The notes below the pieces were generated by a model. That model ran no database searches. It was given only the letters and a program-made list of their open reading frames with translations, and had not been told where the DNA came from. Below, piece by piece: positions 7,462-15,864 of a DNA stretch of 64,000 nt (positions are counted from its first letter, which is position 1; each line of letters opens with the position of its first letter). The DNA is from Thermoleophilia bacterium (GTDB lineage: Bacteria; Actinomycetota; Thermoleophilia; Miltoncostaeales; Miltoncostaeaceae): contig SHVE01000009.1 in assembly GCA_009694365.1 (NCBI GenBank), positions 1-64,000 on the forward strand. The letters run 5' to 3'. A program made the position numbers and the translations under genes.

Positions 7462-7635
7462 ATGGGCACTGTGATCGAGATGCGACCCCGCGAGATCATT
7501 GATATGCATCACGTTGAGGATCTCCTTACCCGTCTGGAGTGGAGGCTCGACGAGCCATGCGTCGACCCCGGTTGTTTGCACGTCGGGGTATGCCGAGGTG
7601 ACGGGGACGACGTCATCCGGCACGTGGCCGCGTAA
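7462..7635 (+). CDS. Small Cys-containing hypothetical protein
   Basis: This 57-residue ORF is unrecognised. Its case rests on a strong AGGAGG at 7451-7456, five nt before the ATG at 7462 (a second ATG at 7459 is too close). The protein has an amphipathic helical middle (MHHVEDLLTRLEWRLDE) and a CVDPGCLHVGVC segment in which three Cys and one His could bind a metal. It sits alone between the decayed HD gene and the DtxR gene, with no partner on the same strand. Confidence 0.4.
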   Translation: MGTVIEMRPREIIDMHHVEDLLTRLEWRLDEPCVDPGCLHVGVCRGDGDDVIRHVAA

Positions 7636-7928
7636 CGGCCGGGGTCTCAGGGCGGTGTCGGTATCGGGGGCGGGCGATCCCTCCCGGTACCGGCACCGGT
7701 CGGGCCTCCCGAGTGGGAAGTTCGACCCACAGACGGTCTGACCACAGCTCTTCGGTGGCCCGTCACCCAACGAACTGTGCAGCCGGTACCGACAGCAGTG
7801 CCCATCTCGGACCCGATCGCCTCCCGCTCCACGTGAGCGACGGCATGGTGGTTGGGGGGCTCGTGGTCGCCGAGTGCCTGCCCTCTCCGATTGTTAAGTG
7901 TCTGACACGTCACAATCGGCGTCGAGGA
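7636..7928. other. Intergenic spacer, no gene seen
   Basis: About 290 bp of GC-rich sequence lies between the small ORF and the 3' end of the dtxR gene. No credible coding frame was found. The only structure noted is the palindrome at 7887-7919. Confidence 0.6.
7887..7919. terminator. 33-bp imperfect palindrome downstream of dtxR
   Basis: CCGATTGT (7887-7894) pairs with ACAATCGG (7912-7919). An inner GTGTC/GACAC pair shares the same centre at 7903, separated by a 3-nt mismatch on each side. It lies 9 bp beyond the stop of the DtxR-family gene. A terminator hairpin is the simplest reading, but there is no U-tract, so a protein-binding palindrome is possible. Confidence 0.45.
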
Positions 7929-8669
7929 TCACAACCGGGGGTCCTCAGCCAGCGCCGTCGATGGGGCGGCGTCGGCCTGTTTGTGCAGTTGGACCCGCAT
8001 CGCGCGCGCCAGTTCGCCTCCGAGCACCTCGATCGAGTTGTTGATGCGGACCGAGAGCGGCCCGCCGAAGGGCTGCCGGTCGACGATCGCGAAGCTCATC
8101 CCGGGCGCGATCCCACGCTCGGCCAAGTAACGGAGCATCGCGGGATCTGAGTCGGACACGCGGACGAAGGTGCCGGCGGCGCCGGGCGCGAGCGTCTCGA
8201 GGGCCACGGTGTGACCCTCGTCGATGTTGCCGTCCGCGGTGGGAATCGGGTCGCCGTGCGGGTCGTGCGTCGGATGGCCGAGCTTCTCGGCCATCCGCGC
8301 GGTGAGTTCGTCGGAGAGGTGGTGCTCAAGCAACTCGGCGTCGCGGTGGACGCGGTCCCAGGGGACGCCGAGGCTCTCAACGAGGAAGAGCTCAAGGAGG
8401 CGGTGCTTTCGGATTACCGTGAGCGCGATCCGTACCCCCGCCTCGGTGAGCTGGACGCCGTGGTAGCGGGTGTGCTCAACGATCCCGAGATCGTTGAGCT
8501 TCTTGATCATGGTCGATGCCGAGCCGGCCGTCACGTCGAGTCGTTCGGCGAGGGCGTTGGTGCTGACCAGCCCCTCGCGCCGGGCCTGCAGGGCGTAGAT
8601 GGCTTTGGTGTAGTCCTCGACCGCGGGAGACGGTCCGTGCGGGGGACCTGCGCCGTGCGAACCGGTCAT
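7929..8669 (-). CDS. DtxR/MntR-family metal-dependent repressor
   Basis: The 246-residue protein has the three DtxR parts. A winged helix spans about residues 14-75 (AVEDYTKAIYAL, STNALAERLDVTAGSASTMI). A dimer/metal domain follows, with HRLLELFLVESLGVPWDRVH and DAELLEHHLSDEL supplying His, Glu and Asp ligands. A C-terminal FeoA/SH3-like domain runs from about residue 160. It should repress with bound Fe2+ or Mn2+. Its ATG overlaps the ZIP gene stop (TGATG), so it is the last gene of the oxidase-ZIP-regulator operon and probably controls it; no operator was identified with confidence. Confidence 0.93.
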   Translation of the reverse strand: MTGSHGAGPPHGPSPAVEDYTKAIYALQARREGLVSTNALAERLDVTAGSASTMIKKLNDLGIVEHTRYHGVQLTEAGVRIALTVIRKHRLLELFLVESLGVPWDRVHRDAELLEHHLSDELTARMAEKLGHPTHDPHGDPIPTADGNIDEGHTVALETLAPGAAGTFVRVSDSDPAMLRYLAERGIAPGMSFAIVDRQPFGGPLSVRINNSIEVLGGELARAMRVQLHKQADAAPSTALAEDPRL

Positions 8670-9892
8670 CAGACGCTTACCAGGAGGCTGGTGACATAGA
8701 GAATGGCGACGCCGGCGAGGATGCCGCCGACGCTTGCGGGGTACAGCGCCCGTCCGGCCCGGTCGCGGATTGTGGGGACGAGCTGCACGATCACCTGAAC
8801 GATGGCGCCGATCCCGAGTCCGATCAGCAGGGCGGCGACCTCGGGGTTGTAGGCCGAAACGCCGATGAACGCGCCGAGAATCGCGGGTGCGCCCGCGATC
8901 AGGCCGAGCAGCGCGAGTCGACCCAGCGAGGGGCGGGGCCGGTCGGCGAGCGGCGCGACGATCGCCAACCCCTCGGTCGTGTTGTGGATCGCGAAGCCGA
9001 ACACCAGAAACGCGCCGAGTGCCAGTTCGCCGATCGCGTAGGCGGAGCCGATCGCGAGCCCTTCGCCAAGGTTGTGAAGACCGATCCCGATGGCCACCAG
9101 CAGCGCGAGATGAAACGCCCCGCCGCCTGCCGCCTCGGCGCGCTCGCGGGAATCGCGAAGGTGGCGATCGAGGGCGACCAGCGCGAAGTAAGCGACCGCC
9201 GCACCGATGAACAGGAGCATGACGCCGCCGAACGCGCCGGTGCTCTGCTCGGCGATCGCGGTGCCCTCCAGGTAGGCGTTGGCGGCGAGGAACCCGAGCA
9301 GTCCGATGGTCATCGCCATAAAGATCCGGATCCAGTGCTCGCGCACACGGCCCAGGAACGGCAGAAACAGCATCCCCATGGCCACCGGGATCACCCCCAC
9401 GTAGATGCCCAGCAGGGTCATCAGCCCATACAAACCGCCATCGGCCACCGGGGTTTCGACCGCCACGTCGATCTCATGCTCGACGGTCGCGCCCGACGAG
9501 GTGAGCAGCGTGACCAGCAGCAGCGAGCCCTCCTGCCACGGGTAGTCGAGCGTCAGTGTCTGGCTGCCCAGCCGGCCAACCTGGTCGCTGTCGACCGTGT
9601 AGTCGACGTAGGCGTCGTTGACAGACACTTGGGCGATCTGCACCGAATCCGGACCGGCGTTGCGCACGGTGAGATCGATCTCACCGGGACGCAGCACGGT
9701 CCGCTCCACCGCGATGTTCTCGACGGGCGGACCGCGCCGATCACCCAACGTATCCCCGCCGACGATCAGCAGAGCGATCAGCGCGACCGCGATCAAACCA
9801 AGCGGGATCAGGCCGAGCGCCCAGGTCGGCAGTCGTGAGCGCCCCCCGGTTGGGGAGTCGTCGGTCCGCTGGGGTTGGGTGTCGGTTTCCAT
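8669..9892 (-). CDS. ZIP-family metal transporter with extracytoplasmic beta domain
   Basis: The 407-residue protein starts with a membrane anchor (about residues 18-38) and about 110 residues of beta-rich, probably extracytoplasmic sequence (VERTVLRPGEIDLTVRNAGP; CARDB/Ig-like in feel). A ZIP permease with roughly eight membrane spans follows. The metal sites are clear: HNLGEGLAIGSAYAIG in TM4 and HNTTEGLAI in TM5. ZIPs carry Zn, Fe or Mn inward. Most bacterial ZIPs lack such an N-terminal domain. The ATG at 9892 overlaps the oxidase stop (TGATG), so the two are translationally coupled. Confidence 0.9.
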   Translation of the reverse strand: METDTQPQRTDDSPTGGRSRLPTWALGLIPLGLIAVALIALLIVGGDTLGDRRGPPVENIAVERTVLRPGEIDLTVRNAGPDSVQIAQVSVNDAYVDYTVDSDQVGRLGSQTLTLDYPWQEGSLLLVTLLTSSGATVEHEIDVAVETPVADGGLYGLMTLLGIYVGVIPVAMGMLFLPFLGRVREHWIRIFMAMTIGLLGFLAANAYLEGTAIAEQSTGAFGGVMLLFIGAAVAYFALVALDRHLRDSRERAEAAGGGAFHLALLVAIGIGLHNLGEGLAIGSAYAIGELALGAFLVFGFAIHNTTEGLAIVAPLADRPRPSLGRLALLGLIAGAPAILGAFIGVSAYNPEVAALLIGLGIGAIVQVIVQLVPTIRDRAGRALYPASVGGILAGVAILYVTSLLVSV

Positions 9893-10956
9893 CAACTGAC
9901 CTCGAAGAAGCCCATCCAGCCGAGCTCGGCGAACTCGGTCTTGTGAGCGTGGAACATGACCTTGCCCGGGAACCGAAACCGCAACTCGCAAATCCCGCGC
10001 TGGGCTTGGCCGAGCATGACGGTGTCCGTGAACTCGCTCGGCGCGAGCCGCGTGCCGGTCGGGTAGTAGTCGAAGAAGTTTCCGTGGATGTGGAACGAGT
10101 TGATGGGGTCATACTCGAGGATGTTCACCAAGTAGATGCGTACCAACTCGCCGCGCGTGACCTTGATCGGCTCGTTGACGTGGTGGAAGGCGACGGTGTT
10201 GACGGCATAAACCTGATTGCTCGTGGCGTCGAAGTTGGTGTTGAAGCCGTTCATGACCATCACCATCTCGTCGGCGTCCGGGCGCCCCTGCTTAGGATCG
10301 ATAATGAGGGTGCCGTACATGCCGCGCGCGATGTGCTCCGCCAGCGGACCGGCGTGGCAGTGATAGAGGTGCAGGCCGAACGGGTCGGCGTCGAACTCGT
10401 AGGTGGTGCTCTTCCCGGGCGGAATGAGCCCTGCGCCGATCTCGGGGACGCCGTCCATCTCCGGCGGGTGGAAGCCGTGGAAGTGCATCGTGTGCGGATG
10501 CGCGGAGCCGTTGATGAAGCGAATCCTCAGGAGCTCCCCCTCGCGACAGCGCAGCGTCGGCCCCGGCGCGCGACCGTTGAACGTCCACGCCGGGTACGTG
10601 ACCCCCGGCGCCACCTCGATCTCCTTGTCCACAGCGACGATTTCCCACTCGCGCAGCGTCCGACCGCTCGCCAACCGGCGGGTCGTGCCCAAGTCGAAGT
10701 CGCGCAGGATGTCGGTGGGGTTGAAGCCGTTCGCCGTGTGGTCGACGACACCACCGCGCTTGAACGTGGGGCCGTTGGCCCCGCCCCCGTGGCCGGGCAT
10801 CCCGCCCGCGCCACCGTGGGATGGGTTGGGGCCGCCTGCGGCCGCCGCCGACTGGCCGTGGACACCCTGGTGGGGGAAGATTTCGTTCAGGAACGGGAGC
10901 GCCGCGCCCGCCGACGCAGCCCCAATCAACAGTTGTCGTCGACTCAACTTTTTCAT
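9892..10956 (-). CDS. Two-domain multicopper oxidase with Tat signal
   Basis: The protein (354 residues from ATG 10956) opens with a twin-arginine leader, KLSRRQLLIGAASAGAALPF. Domain 1 has HTMHFHGFHPP and the combined type 1/type 3 motif YHCHAGPLAEHIARGMYG. Domain 2 has FHIHGNFFDYYP and MFHAHKTEFAELGWMG, which keeps the trinuclear-site histidines but lacks a type 1 Cys. This is the layout of two-domain oxidases with type 1 copper in the first domain. It should be exported folded and oxidise a metal or small reductant. Coupling to a ZIP gene and a DtxR regulator suggests Fe2+ or Mn2+ as substrate (inference). Confidence 0.9.
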   Translation of the reverse strand: MKKLSRRQLLIGAASAGAALPFLNEIFPHQGVHGQSAAAAGGPNPSHGGAGGMPGHGGGANGPTFKRGGVVDHTANGFNPTDILRDFDLGTTRRLASGRTLREWEIVAVDKEIEVAPGVTYPAWTFNGRAPGPTLRCREGELLRIRFINGSAHPHTMHFHGFHPPEMDGVPEIGAGLIPPGKSTTYEFDADPFGLHLYHCHAGPLAEHIARGMYGTLIIDPKQGRPDADEMVMVMNGFNTNFDATSNQVYAVNTVAFHHVNEPIKVTRGELVRIYLVNILEYDPINSFHIHGNFFDYYPTGTRLAPSEFTDTVMLGQAQRGICELRFRFPGKVMFHAHKTEFAELGWMGFFEVS

Positions 10957-11047
10957 GCCCACAGTGAAGCACGATTTTGAGTCGTCCAAATTCTGACCTG
11001 TCGTCTCCCGAACTTTGGTGGTGAGTCGTTCCTTGAGCGACACCCTG
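10957..11047. other. Upstream region of the oxidase-ZIP-DtxR operon
   Basis: About 90 bp between the oxidase start and the IS relic should hold the operon promoter. TTGGAC and CAAAAT elements can be found on the minus strand but are weak, and no TAnnnT hexamer sits at the spacing seen for other operon heads here. Confidence 0.3.
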
Positions 11048-11277
11048 AACCGCCCCGGGTTTGTTTGACGGTTTGTTTTCTCTTTGCCGTTGTGACGTGG
11101 TTGTCCCAGTAGGCCTGCTCGTAGGCGACGGTGCTGGGGGTTGATTGGTACACCACGACGAGGTTGGATTCGAGCATCGGATACGAGACGCCCGTCGCGT
11201 ACGAGCTGGCGTACTGGGACAACAACGTCGCAGTGAAATTGGGAAAACAAACCGTCGAGGAAACCCGGGGCGGTTAA
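11048..11277. mobile_element. Relic of two IS3-family right ends joined tail to tail
   Basis: Two 84-bp arms (11048-11131 and 11192-11275) form an imperfect inverted repeat with no gaps, roughly 80% identical, around a 60-bp centre. On the plus strand 11131-11277 reads VDWYTTTRLDSSIGYETPVA, then YELAYWDNN and a TAA. This is the C-terminus of an IS3-type transposase (DWYN.RRLHSSLGY.TP.EYE). The other arm, on the minus strand, encodes VAYEQAYWDNHVTTAKRKQT. Both arms end in AACCGCCCCGGGTTT, typical of IS3 terminal repeats. Two different copies have lost everything but their right ends. Confidence 0.75.
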
Positions 11278-11448
11278 TTCCATCGGGGATGCCATCGGCA
11301 CGATGACCATCTTTTCGGTGAGGAGCCCATCCTCACATGTTCGGGGTCAATCGAGGTGGGGGCAGACCCCTTGCTGCCCTCCTTTGGGTAAGAGTCTTAT
11401 CAACCCTCATCTTTCGAGATGGCACCGGGTGACCCACGTGTTGGCGCC
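11278..11448. other. Spacer between IS relic and RNase D
   Basis: About 170 bp without a credible gene. A short TAAGA-G-TCTTA palindrome occurs near 11390-11400. Otherwise nothing was recognised. Confidence 0.4.
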
Positions 11449-12642
11449 CTACAGGTGTGGGAGCGGGAGTTCGATTTCGGCGAGGTAGGGGCGCGTCGCG
11501 AGCGGTGCGATCCCCAGCCGCCCCGATGCCAGGGCGATGAGGGCGTCACCGGCAACCTCGCGACGCCACCCCCGCCCGAGCACGAGGTCGGAGAGGTCGG
11601 AACCGATGAGGAGTGCGGCGAGGAATGCGTCCACATCGTCACGGGTTGCAAGGAGGGAGGGCGCGAGGCCGATCGCCTCGGCGCGCGCGGCCAGCAGGAT
11701 CCGGGCGAGCGGCGTGAGTGTCTCGAGGCGGTCGTGGACAGCGGCGGGAGGGGGCGGGCCGAGGGTGATGGCCGGATCCGAATCACCTTGCGCCATTGCG
11801 GCGAGGAGCCCATCGGCATCGCGTTGGCGCATGCCCGATGGCACGCCGCGCTCCGCCAGCAGACCACTGGCGTCGCGCGGGCGACGACGTGTCACCTCGA
11901 TCAGCGTGCGGTCGGGGATGAGCCAACCCACGGGCATGTCGCGGCGTCGGGCTTCGGTCTCACGCCATTCCGCCGCGCGGCGCAGTACCGCGCGCTCGGT
12001 GGAACCGAGCCGCCCCTGCCCCTTGACCTTGCGCCAGGTCTCGTCCGGTTCGGGTGCCACGCGCGCGCCGACGCCGTAGCGCCGTTCGTGCTCCTCGCGC
12101 ACCCACTCAGTCCGCCCGCGCTCGTCGGCGTCGTGCATGAGTTGGTCCACGAGCGCGAACAAGTGGGCCACGTCGGCGGCGGCGTAGTCGATCTGGGTCG
12201 CGGTGAGTGGCCGGCGCGACCAGTCGGAGTACCCCTCCGTCTTGGCGATCGTGACACCCAGAACGCGGGAGAGCAGGGAACCCAGACTCTGCCCGGCTCC
12301 AACGCCGACGAACCCAGCGATCAATTGCGAGTCGACGAGATTCGTGGGGCGCACGTCGAAGGCCAGTGCGAACAGGATGAGGTCGGCGCTCGGCGCATGC
12401 ATGACGACCGCGATGTCCGGGTCGGCGAGGAGCGCGGCGATCGCGTCGATCGGTCCGCCCGCCAGCGGGTCGATCAGCGCGATCTCGTCGGTGGTGGCCA
12501 CCTGGACGAGGCAGGGGATGGGGGCGTAGGTGCGCTCCCACATGAACTCGACGTCGAGTGCCATGCGACCGTGTCCACGTATCCGGTCGGCGAGGGCGGC
12601 CACGGACTCGGGCGTCGTGAGCATGATCGGATCGGCCTCCAT
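11449..12642 (-). CDS. rnd: Ribonuclease D-like 3'-5' exonuclease with HRDC domains
   Basis: In this 397-residue protein the N-terminal DEDDy exonuclease motifs are present: [11 protein letters not shown] (DxE), [11 protein letters not shown] (Exo II Asp), and [14 protein letters not shown] (Exo III Tyr-x3-Asp). The C-terminal half carries two HRDC-like helical modules. It trims structured RNA 3' ends, including tRNA precursors. The ATG at 12642 lies 7 nt after TAATCT on the minus strand, whose promoter overlaps that of the divergent ABC-F gene; ATG 12624 is an alternative start. Confidence 0.92.
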   Translation of the reverse strand: MEADPIMLTTPESVAALADRIRGHGRMALDVEFMWERTYAPIPCLVQVATTDEIALIDPLAGGPIDAIAALLADPDIAVVMHAPSADLILFALAFDVRPTNLVDSQLIAGFVGVGAGQSLGSLLSRVLGVTIAKTEGYSDWSRRPLTATQIDYAAADVAHLFALVDQLMHDADERGRTEWVREEHERRYGVGARVAPEPDETWRKVKGQGRLGSTERAVLRRAAEWRETEARRRDMPVGWLIPDRTLIEVTRRRPRDASGLLAERGVPSGMRQRDADGLLAAMAQGDSDPAITLGPPPPAAVHDRLETLTPLARILLAARAEAIGLAPSLLATRDDVDAFLAALLIGSDLSDLVLGRGWRREVAGDALIALASGRLGIAPLATRPYLAEIELPLPHL

Positions 12643-12647
12643 CCCGC

Positions 12648-12653
12648 TAAGAT
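12648..12653 (+). promoter_or_regulatory. -10 hexamer TAAGAT, leaderless ABC-F gene
   Basis: TAAGAT ends 8 nt before GTG 12662. It is interleaved with the minus-strand hexamer of the RNase D gene, so only one polymerase could occupy the site at a time. Confidence 0.45.
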
Positions 12654-12655
12654 TA
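12650..12655 (-). promoter_or_regulatory. -10 hexamer TAATCT, leaderless RNase D gene
   Basis: TAATCT on the minus strand ends 7 nt before ATG 12642 and shares four bases with the divergent TAAGAT. Confidence 0.45.
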
Positions 12656-12661
12656 GTGGTT

Positions 12662-14533
12662 GTGCATGTATCGGGACTCACCAAAGCGTTCGGCGCCCGC
12701 ACCCTCTTCGCGGGGGTTTCGTTCCGGATCGGTCCCGGAGACCGTCTCGCCGTTACCGGGAGGAACGGTGCGGGTAAGACGACCTTGCTTCGGATTCTCG
12801 CGGGGCTGGAGGAGGCGGATGACGGATCCGTCTCGATTCCACGGGGTGAGCGGATGGCCCTCCACGACCAACGGCCCGACGTGGGGGCGGCGGCGACCGT
12901 ACGCGAGTACGTCGAGCAGGGGCTCATCCACGCGCGTGACGCCGAGGAGCGCATGGCCGAACTCGAGGCGCGCATGGCGGCCGGCGATCATGGCACCCAG
13001 ACGATGGCGGCCTACGCGCGGGCACAGGGCGATTTGGAGGACGCCGGTGGCTACCACTGGCGGGCGTGGGTGGAGCGCGTCACACGTGGCCTCGGCCTTC
13101 TGGATGACCATCTCGACCGACCCCTTCAGAGCCTGTCGGGGGGTGAACTCACTCGCGCGTCCCTCGCCCGCGCCCTCGCGGGGCGCCCGCAGGTGCTGTT
13201 GCTCGATGAGCCCACCAACCATCTCGATCTCGTCGCGATGGAATGGCTGGAATGGGCGATCACTGACCTCGCCGCGGCCGTGGTCATCGTGTCGCACGAT
13301 CGCTGGTTTCTTGAGTCCACGGCCACCGCTGTGATGGATCTCTCGAACGGGAAGGGTCGTCTGTGGCCGATGGGGTACTCGGCGTTCCGCCGCGCACGGG
13401 CCGAGGAGGAGGCGCAACAGGCGGTGCTGGCCGGGCGTCGGCGTGAGGAGATGGAACGCCTCGAACGCTTCGTCACGCGGTGGCGGGCGGGGACCCGGGC
13501 ACGGCAGGCCAAATCGCGCGGGAAGATGCTCGAGCGACTCTCTCCCATCGAAGTGCCGTCACGCGAGAGGTCGCTGGCGTTCGGCTTCCCGAAGACCGAA
13601 CGCCCGGGCCGGGTTGTGCTGGAGGCCGACGGCCTCCGTGTGGATATTGCGAATCGGACCCTCGTGGACGCCGCCGGATTCACTATCGAGCGCGGGCAGC
13701 GCGTCGCGGTGGTGGGGCCGAACGGCGCGGGGAAGACGACTCTGGTGGAGACCCTGCTCGGAGGTCGTGAGCCAGCCGCCGGCCGTGTGACCATGGGGCA
13801 CAAGGTCCTGCCCTCGTATTTCACCCAGCATGCGCGTGAGTACGACGAGCGCAGGACGCTGACCGAGATCGTGAAGGCCGGTACCTCGCTCACCGACACT
13901 GAGGCGCGGAGGCTGCTCGGACGGTTCCTCTTCCCCGGCGATCTTGCCGCACGCACCGTGGAGGGCCTGTCCGGTGGCGAGCGTCGTCGCCTCAGCCTTG
14001 TGGCCTTGGTGGCCGAGGGCGGCAATCTGCTGGTTCTCGACGAGCCCACCAACCATCTGGACGTCGAGAGCCGGGAGGCTCTCGAGGATGCGCTCCGGGC
14101 GTTTGATGGAACGATCATCCTGGTGTCGCACGACCGGGCACTCATCGATTCGGTGGCCACGCATACGCTGGCGCTCGAGGACGGCACCGCAGTGATGCGG
14201 ACCGGGGGCTTTAGCGACCTCACGCTCCTCCGAATGTCCGTGGACGAGGAGGTCGCCCCGGTCCGGGCCGCGCGCGAGGCGAAACCCGCGCCCGCTGACC
14301 GCCGCCCGGGCCACGGACGGGTCGCCCGGGACGTGTCGAAGCTCGAGGCGCGGGTTACCGATCTTGAGCGTCAGATGGCGGCCGTGGAGGCCGATGTCAC
14401 CGAGGCCGGGGTGGCCGGGGACATCGCCCTAGTCACCGTTCTTGGGGAGCGGCACCGTGCCATTCAGGATGAACTCACGTGGACGCTGGCGGAGTGGGAG
14501 GCCCGTGCGGTTGTACTGGCGGACGGGTCATGA
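12662..14533 (+). CDS. ABC-F family ATPase (ribosome-associated)
   Basis: Two ATP-binding cassettes lie in one soluble chain of 623 residues. Cassette 1 has GRNGAGKTT (about residues 33-41), [15 protein letters not shown] and [12 protein letters not shown]. Cassette 2 has [23 protein letters not shown] and [13 protein letters not shown] charged linker rich in Arg between them and a C-terminal coiled coil ([20 protein letters not shown]) are as in EttA/Uup-type factors that bind the ribosomal E site. There are no membrane segments. GTG 12662 gives a standard N-terminus ([10 protein letters not shown]) and lies 8 nt from TAAGAT; GTG 12656 is also in frame. Confidence 0.92.
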   Translation: MHVSGLTKAFGARTLFAGVSFRIGPGDRLAVTGRNGAGKTTLLRILAGLEEADDGSVSIPRGERMALHDQRPDVGAAATVREYVEQGLIHARDAEERMAELEARMAAGDHGTQTMAAYARAQGDLEDAGGYHWRAWVERVTRGLGLLDDHLDRPLQSLSGGELTRASLARALAGRPQVLLLDEPTNHLDLVAMEWLEWAITDLAAAVVIVSHDRWFLESTATAVMDLSNGKGRLWPMGYSAFRRARAEEEAQQAVLAGRRREEMERLERFVTRWRAGTRARQAKSRGKMLERLSPIEVPSRERSLAFGFPKTERPGRVVLEADGLRVDIANRTLVDAAGFTIERGQRVAVVGPNGAGKTTLVETLLGGREPAAGRVTMGHKVLPSYFTQHAREYDERRTLTEIVKAGTSLTDTEARRLLGRFLFPGDLAARTVEGLSGGERRRLSLVALVAEGGNLLVLDEPTNHLDVESREALEDALRAFDGTIILVSHDRALIDSVATHTLALEDGTAVMRTGGFSDLTLLRMSVDEEVAPVRAAREAKPAPADRRPGHGRVARDVSKLEARVTDLERQMAAVEADVTEAGVAGDIALVTVLGERHRAIQDELTWTLAEWEARAVVLADGS

Positions 14534-14859
14534 ACGATGCTGGCCGTCTCACGGATGTGCGCGTGACCGCCTCGCGAATCTGACCACGCGTGGGGAGGTA
14601 CTCGTCGGTGCGGAGACCGCCGGCGAGGTGCAGCGCGCACCATCGCCGTCCTGCAGGAGGGGGATGCGCCCCTGTTCCGTGGGGCCGGTGGGGCACGTCC
14701 CCGTGTAAGGGGTGAGGCTCCACCTCAGGTTGACCCACGAGGAGTTGGGCCACCCGGTCGGGGTCACCCGCGCATGGGTGACGTTCCACGGGTCCGCCTC
14801 CGGGACTCAGGGGCGATCGCGGAGCGCCCGCGGACCCGCGTCACCCCCACCGGGTGCGG
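14534..14859. other. Convergent intergenic region, no gene
   Basis: 326 bp between the 3' ends of the ABC-F and egtD genes has no credible frame. A perfect 7-bp hairpin (GTCACCC at 14763-14769 with 14776-14782, loop of 6) could help termination but lacks a U-tract. I see nothing else. Confidence 0.5.
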
Positions 14860-15864
14860 TCAGGCGGCGGTGGCGACCGACAGTGCGTAACGCCCGAGGT
14901 CGTCCTCATGCCACGAGGCGATGGTGAGGTCCGCCTCGTCGTACATGTCGAGCACGGCCTCCCGGGAGAACTTGCACGCGATCTCGGTGCGGATGGTGGC
15001 GCCCTCGGCGAGGTGCACCGTGATGCCGAGACCCGGGATCGCCCATGTGATGGGCCGCGTGGCCGCGAGGTGCATCTCGACACGCGACGCCCGGGAGTTC
15101 CAGCGCGCTTCGTGCGCGAACGCATCGGGGTCGGCGTCGCCGGCGAAGACGCGGTTGATGTGGCGGACCGCGTTGCGGTTGAACGCGGCGGTGATCCCTG
15201 CGGAGTCGTCGTACGCCCGTACGAGAACGACGGGGTCGTGGGCGAGGTCGGTTCCCAGGAGCATCGCGTCCCCGGGCCGTAGCAGGCGGGAGATGCGGCG
15301 CATCAGCGTGCGCCGTTCCCGGGGTCCGAGATTTCCGATCGTGCCGCCAAGAAATGCCACGAGGCGTGTGCCCGAGACACGTGGCCGCGGTATGCGTGCC
15401 AAGTGCCGCGAGAAGTCCCCCGCCACGCCGTGAACGCGCAGGCCGGGGTACGCGATGGACAGGTTGGCAGCCGTGGCCGCCACGCAGGCCGGACTGATAT
15501 CGAAGGGGACGTAGCGATGAAGACTGCCCGCCCGCTGCATGGCGTCGAGGATCGCCCGTGTCTTGCGTGCGGCGCCCGATCCGATCTCCACAAGTTCGGT
15601 GGGGCGCACCGCGGCCACCACGTCGTCCATGGCCGCATCGAGCAGCCGCTGCTCGGTACGGGTCTGGTAGTACTCGTCAAGCGTCGTGATGCGCTCGAAC
15701 AGCGTTCCGCCCGTATCGTCGTAAAACCAGCGGGCGGGCAATGTGGGTCGGGCGTTCGTGAGACATCGCCGTAGTTCCTCGGCGGCGACAAGGTCGTCCG
15801 ACCCGGTCACGTGGCAGTCGAGACGCCAGGGGCGAACCGTGCGGGTAACGGTGTGTGTGGTCAC
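14860..15864 (-). CDS. egtD: L-histidine N-alpha-methyltransferase EgtD
   Basis: The 334-residue protein matches EgtD throughout. LPARWFYDDTGGTLFERIT near the N-terminus and EYYQTRTEQRLL are family signatures. LVEIGSGAARKTRAIL binds SAM, and FLGGTIGNL and LLGTDLAHDP follow. It trimethylates histidine to hercynine, the first step of ergothioneine synthesis. The GTG start at 15864 overlaps the egtB stop by four bases (GTGA), so the gene is the second of a two-gene operon. Confidence 0.95.
   Translation of the reverse strand: MTTHTVTRTVRPWRLDCHVTGSDDLVAAEELRRCLTNARPTLPARWFYDDTGGTLFERITTLDEYYQTRTEQRLLDAAMDDVVAAVRPTELVEIGSGAARKTRAILDAMQRAGSLHRYVPFDISPACVAATAANLSIAYPGLRVHGVAGDFSRHLARIPRPRVSGTRLVAFLGGTIGNLGPRERRTLMRRISRLLRPGDAMLLGTDLAHDPVVLVRAYDDSAGITAAFNRNAVRHINRVFAGDADPDAFAHEARWNSRASRVEMHLAATRPITWAIPGLGITVHLAEGATIRTEIACKFSREAVLDMYDEADLTIASWHEDDLGRYALSVATAA

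Noticed and set aside
10953-11225. A 90-residue minus-strand ORF (Tyr/Ser-rich start)
   Set aside because: It is a composite of one IS3 arm and the antisense of the other; it explains the relic but is not a gene.
10957-11310. N-terminal extension of the multicopper oxidase to 11310
   Set aside because: The Tat signal peptide begins at ATG 10956, and the extra sequence runs through the IS relic.
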